In this document: positions 6,827 through 8,783 of the stretch, piece after piece
Numbering within the stretch: the stretch's first letter is position 1
Layout: every line of letters starts with the position of its first letter
Assembly: GCA_007119305.1 (NCBI GenBank)
Contig: SKPY01000123.1
Span: 1 to 8,783 of the forward strand
Origin: Nitriliruptorales bacterium
Lineage (GTDB): Bacteria > Actinomycetota > Nitriliruptoria > Euzebyales > Egibacteraceae
Reading direction: 5' to 3'
DNA length: 8,783 nt
Program-made: the position numbers and the translations under genes
The notes under the pieces: generated by a model
What the model was told of the DNA's origin: nothing
Seen by the model: the letters and a program-made list of their open reading frames with translations, nothing else
Database searches by the model: none

Positions 6827-8782
6827 TCAGTCGAACGCCGCCGGGTTCCACGCCGGCAACCCGGCGGCGACCGCACCGACGTCGAGCTCGACAGGCACGC
6901 CGGTGCCGTCGGCGGCGGTCACGAACAGCAGTCCCCCGAGCTGGTCGCCCGCGGACGCGCTGACGTCGTCGTAGAGCACCTGCCGGCCGTCGGGCGACAG
7001 CCGCGCCTGCAGGATGTCGTGGTGCGCAAGGTCACCGAAGCCGACGACGGTCACGACGCTGCCGTCGAGGCCGGCCAGCCGCACGATCGTCTGGTCGGCA
7101 CCGGCGGGGTTGCGCGCGTCGGCGGTGCGGACGAGCGTCGCAGCGCCCGCGGGTGCGAACCCCTCGAGCGCGTGGTTGCCGGCGTCGTCGCCGTCGAGCA
7201 GCGCGGTCGTCGAGCGGTCCTCGGTGTCGAGCACCACGACACGGCCCGCACCGCCGAACCCCGCCTCGAACGCCACGAAGCCGACCTGCCCGCCGCCGGG
7301 GGACCAGGTGGTGTCGGCGAAGCGGCCGTCGTCGGCGCGGTAGGCAACGTCGCCGTCTGCGCCCGGATCGTCGAGGGGCACCGAGCGCAGCGTGACCGCG
7401 TCGCCGTCGCCGGCGCCGAAGTCGATGCGGTTCAGCGTCACCTTGTCGCCGTCCGGATGGAAGGCCGGGGCCTGGTCGAACACCGCCTCGTCGCCCGGAT
7501 CGAGCACGGTGGTCGCTCCGTCGACCCCCGCGACGACCACGCGACCCGGCGGGGGCAGCTCATGGGTGTCGTCGGTGTAGGTCGCGAAGCGCTGGGAGCC
7601 CGACGTGGCGTGCGCCTGCGCGTCCGGCCCGCCGGGGAAGCAGGTGAACACGACCTGCTCGCTGTCGGGCGCCCAACCCAGCTCACCCACGGCGCAGCCG
7701 TGGGTGAAGTCGTCGGCGTTGCTGCTCACCTGGCGCAGGGAGGCGGCCCCCTCGGCGACGTCGCCGACGAGCACCTCACCGGAGAAGGGGTCGTCACGGT
7801 CGGCGCGGACGAACGCCAGCCGCCGCCCGTCGGGCGAGTACTCGGCGGCGGCGTCGACGACGCCCGGCAGCGGGTTGCTGAACTCCTCGTGCAGGCCCGT
7901 CGTCGTGGCGATCCGGATCGACTGGTGGAGCACGCCGCCGGCGGTGCGGGCCGCGGTGAAGGCGATGTCGGGCACGGTCCCGTCGGGCAGCGCCGTCGCG
8001 CCCGCCAGCGCGTCGCGGGCCTGGTCGAGCACGGCGCCCTGGACGGCGGCCGCACCCCCGAGGACGACGACCCGGCGGGGGTTCAGGCTGCGCAGCTGCT
8101 CGCGCGCAGCGGCGTTGAGCGTGCTGCCCTGGGTGAGCAGCAGCGGGGCGGCGGCCCGTGCCGCGGCAGGTCCGGCGCCCAGCGCATCGGGGAAGCTGAT
8201 GCCTGTGGCGAGGTAGACGGTCCGGGCCCCGGCGAAGCTGCTGCGGGCGCTCGCGGCCGCGGTCTCGAAGCGGTCCCGGCCCTCGTGACGGGTGGCGGCG
8301 CCGAGCAGGTCGCGCAGGTCGTTCTCGACCCCGACGCCGATGACCCCCGTGCCGCCGAGGATCACCGCCTCGTCCGGGTCGAGCGCCTCGAGCGCGCGGC
8401 GGGTCGCGTCGGGGATGGCCTGCGACGACACGAGCAGCAGCGGAGCCGCGAAGCGTCCGGCGGCGGGCACCCCGGCCAGCGCGTCGGGGAAGTTCACGCC
8501 GGTGGCGACGAAGACGGTCTCCGCCCCGTCGGGGAAGGCGTCGAGCGCGAGCCGGGCGGCGGTGTCGAAGCGGTCGGCGCCCTGGACCCGGCGCACGTCG
8601 GCTGCGAGCTCGCCGTCGGCGGCGAGTGCCTGCTCGACCTCGGCGCCGACGGCCGCGGGTCCACCGACGATGATGACCTCGTCGGGGTCGAGGCGGCGCA
8701 GCTCGGCGAGGGTCACCTCGGGCAGGGCCTCCGCCTCGGTGAGCAGGATCGGCTGTCGGTCGACGGCGGCGGCCGGCCCCCC
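6827..8782 (-). CDS. Cell-wall-binding repeat (CWB2) protein with C-terminal PD40/TolB-like beta-propeller (5' end outside window)
   Basis: 651 residues are visible; the frame stays open to the right edge, so the start and any signal peptide are missing. An internal GTG at 8716 is not the true start, because the CWB2 pattern continues upstream of it (VDRQPILLTEAEALPE). The N-terminal third holds one partial and two complete CWB2 repeats, each with the pattern DRF-TAA, VFVATG-NFPDAL, APLLL and VILGG. From ~residue 270 onward, six or seven beta-propeller blades follow, marked by YSPDGRRLAFVR, WAPDSEQVVFT, FHPDGDKVTL, WSPGGGQVGFV and LSPDGRQVLYDD. The gene ends in tandem TGA TGA. CWB2 domains are known to hold proteins non-covalently on the cell wall, so this is probably an exported surface protein. 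No catalytic motif or membrane anchor is visible, and the function is unknown. The lut/liv genes follow after 97 nt but have their own putative promoter. Confidence 0.88.
   Translation of the reverse strand, partial: GGPAAAVDRQPILLTEAEALPEVTLAELRRLDPDEVIIVGGPAAVGAEVEQALAADGELAADVRRVQGADRFDTAARLALDAFPDGAETVFVATGVNFPDALAGVPAAGRFAAPLLLVSSQAIPDATRRALEALDPDEAVILGGTGVIGVGVENDLRDLLGAATRHEGRDRFETAAASARSSFAGARTVYLATGISFPDALGAGPAAARAAAPLLLTQGSTLNAAAREQLRSLNPRRVVVLGGAAAVQGAVLDQARDALAGATALPDGTVPDIAFTAARTAGGVLHQSIRIATTTGLHEEFSNPLPGVVDAAAEYSPDGRRLAFVRADRDDPFSGEVLVGDVAEGAASLRQVSSNADDFTHGCAVGELGWAPDSEQVVFTCFPGGPDAQAHATSGSQRFATYTDDTHELPPPGRVVVAGVDGATTVLDPGDEAVFDQAPAFHPDGDKVTLNRIDFGAGDGDAVTLRSVPLDDPGADGDVAYRADDGRFADTTWSPGGGQVGFVAFEAGFGGAGRVVVLDTEDRSTTALLDGDDAGNHALEGFAPAGAATLVRTADARNPAGADQTIVRLAGLDGSVVTVVGFGDLAHHDILQARLSPDGRQVLYDDVSASAGDQLGGLLFVTAADGTGVPVELDVGAVAAGLPAWNPAAFD
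8006..8296 (-). repeat. CWB2 repeat C (complete)
   Basis: This is a complete repeat of about 97 residues. It opens with ATRHEGRDRFETAAASA, continues with TVYLATGISFPDALGAG and APLLLTQGSTLNAAAREQL, and closes with LNPRRVVVLGGAAAVQG. It directly precedes the beta-propeller part of the protein. Confidence 0.88.
8309..8596 (-). repeat. CWB2 repeat B (complete)
   Basis: This is a complete repeat of about 96 residues. It opens with VRRVQGADRFDTAARLAL, continues with TVFVATGVNFPDALAG and APLLLVSSQAIPDATRRAL, and closes with LDPDEAVILGGTGVIG. It matches the known CWB2 consensus throughout and aligns with repeat C. Confidence 0.88.
8624..8782 (-). repeat. CWB2 repeat A (partial)
   Basis: This is the C-terminal half of a cell-wall-binding repeat. 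It contains APILLTE-like QPILLTEAEALPE, then LRRLDPDEVIIVGGPAAVGAEVEQAL. The N-terminal half of the repeat is beyond the window edge, so the total repeat number is unknown. Confidence 0.8.
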
Positions 8783-8783
8783 G

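Overview
This window is a very GC-rich stretch (about 70% G+C or more by eye, not counted) with every convincing gene on the minus strand. It therefore reads from the right edge to the left edge. Codon third positions are almost all G or C, and GTG starts are common. The right-hand gene carries cell-wall-binding repeats of the CWB2 type, which occur in Gram-positive bacteria. Together these suggest a high-GC actinomycetote, possibly a deep-branching one such as Nitriliruptoria or Euzebya relatives; that lineage guess is inference from gene content only.

Layout in transcription order. (1) 8782-6827: the 3' part of a large surface-protein gene, with tandem CWB2 repeats followed by a PD40/TolB-like beta-propeller; its 5' end lies outside the window. 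(2) 6826-6732: a 95-base gap with a GC palindrome, a plausible promoter (TTGTGT, 17 nt, TACGCT) and a strong Shine-Dalgarno. (3) 6731-2110: a branched-chain-amino-acid-type (HAAT/Liv) ABC importer. It consists of a lipoprotein substrate-binding protein, permease LivH, a single polypeptide fusing permease LivM to ATPase LivG, and ATPase LivF. (4) 2097-1: lutA and lutB, two components of the iron-sulfur L-lactate oxidation complex; lutB runs off the left edge and lacks its last few dozen codons.

The six genes from the binding protein to lutB look like one operon. Gaps are 21, 3 (using the CTG start), -4, 12 and -4 nt, with no room for a promoter or terminator. A Liv-type importer thus appears to be co-transcribed with a lactate-oxidising complex. 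A reasonable inference is that the importer brings in lactate, another 2-hydroxy acid, or an amino acid whose breakdown yields lactate. The usual third subunit, LutC, is not visible and could lie just past the left edge.

Points worth a second look are the liv-lut operon, the LivM-LivG fusion, its probable CTG start, the CWB2/propeller architecture, and an acidic duplicated linker in the binding protein. I see no tRNA, rRNA, CRISPR array, insertion sequence or attachment site. No gene-free stretch exceeds about 100 bases.
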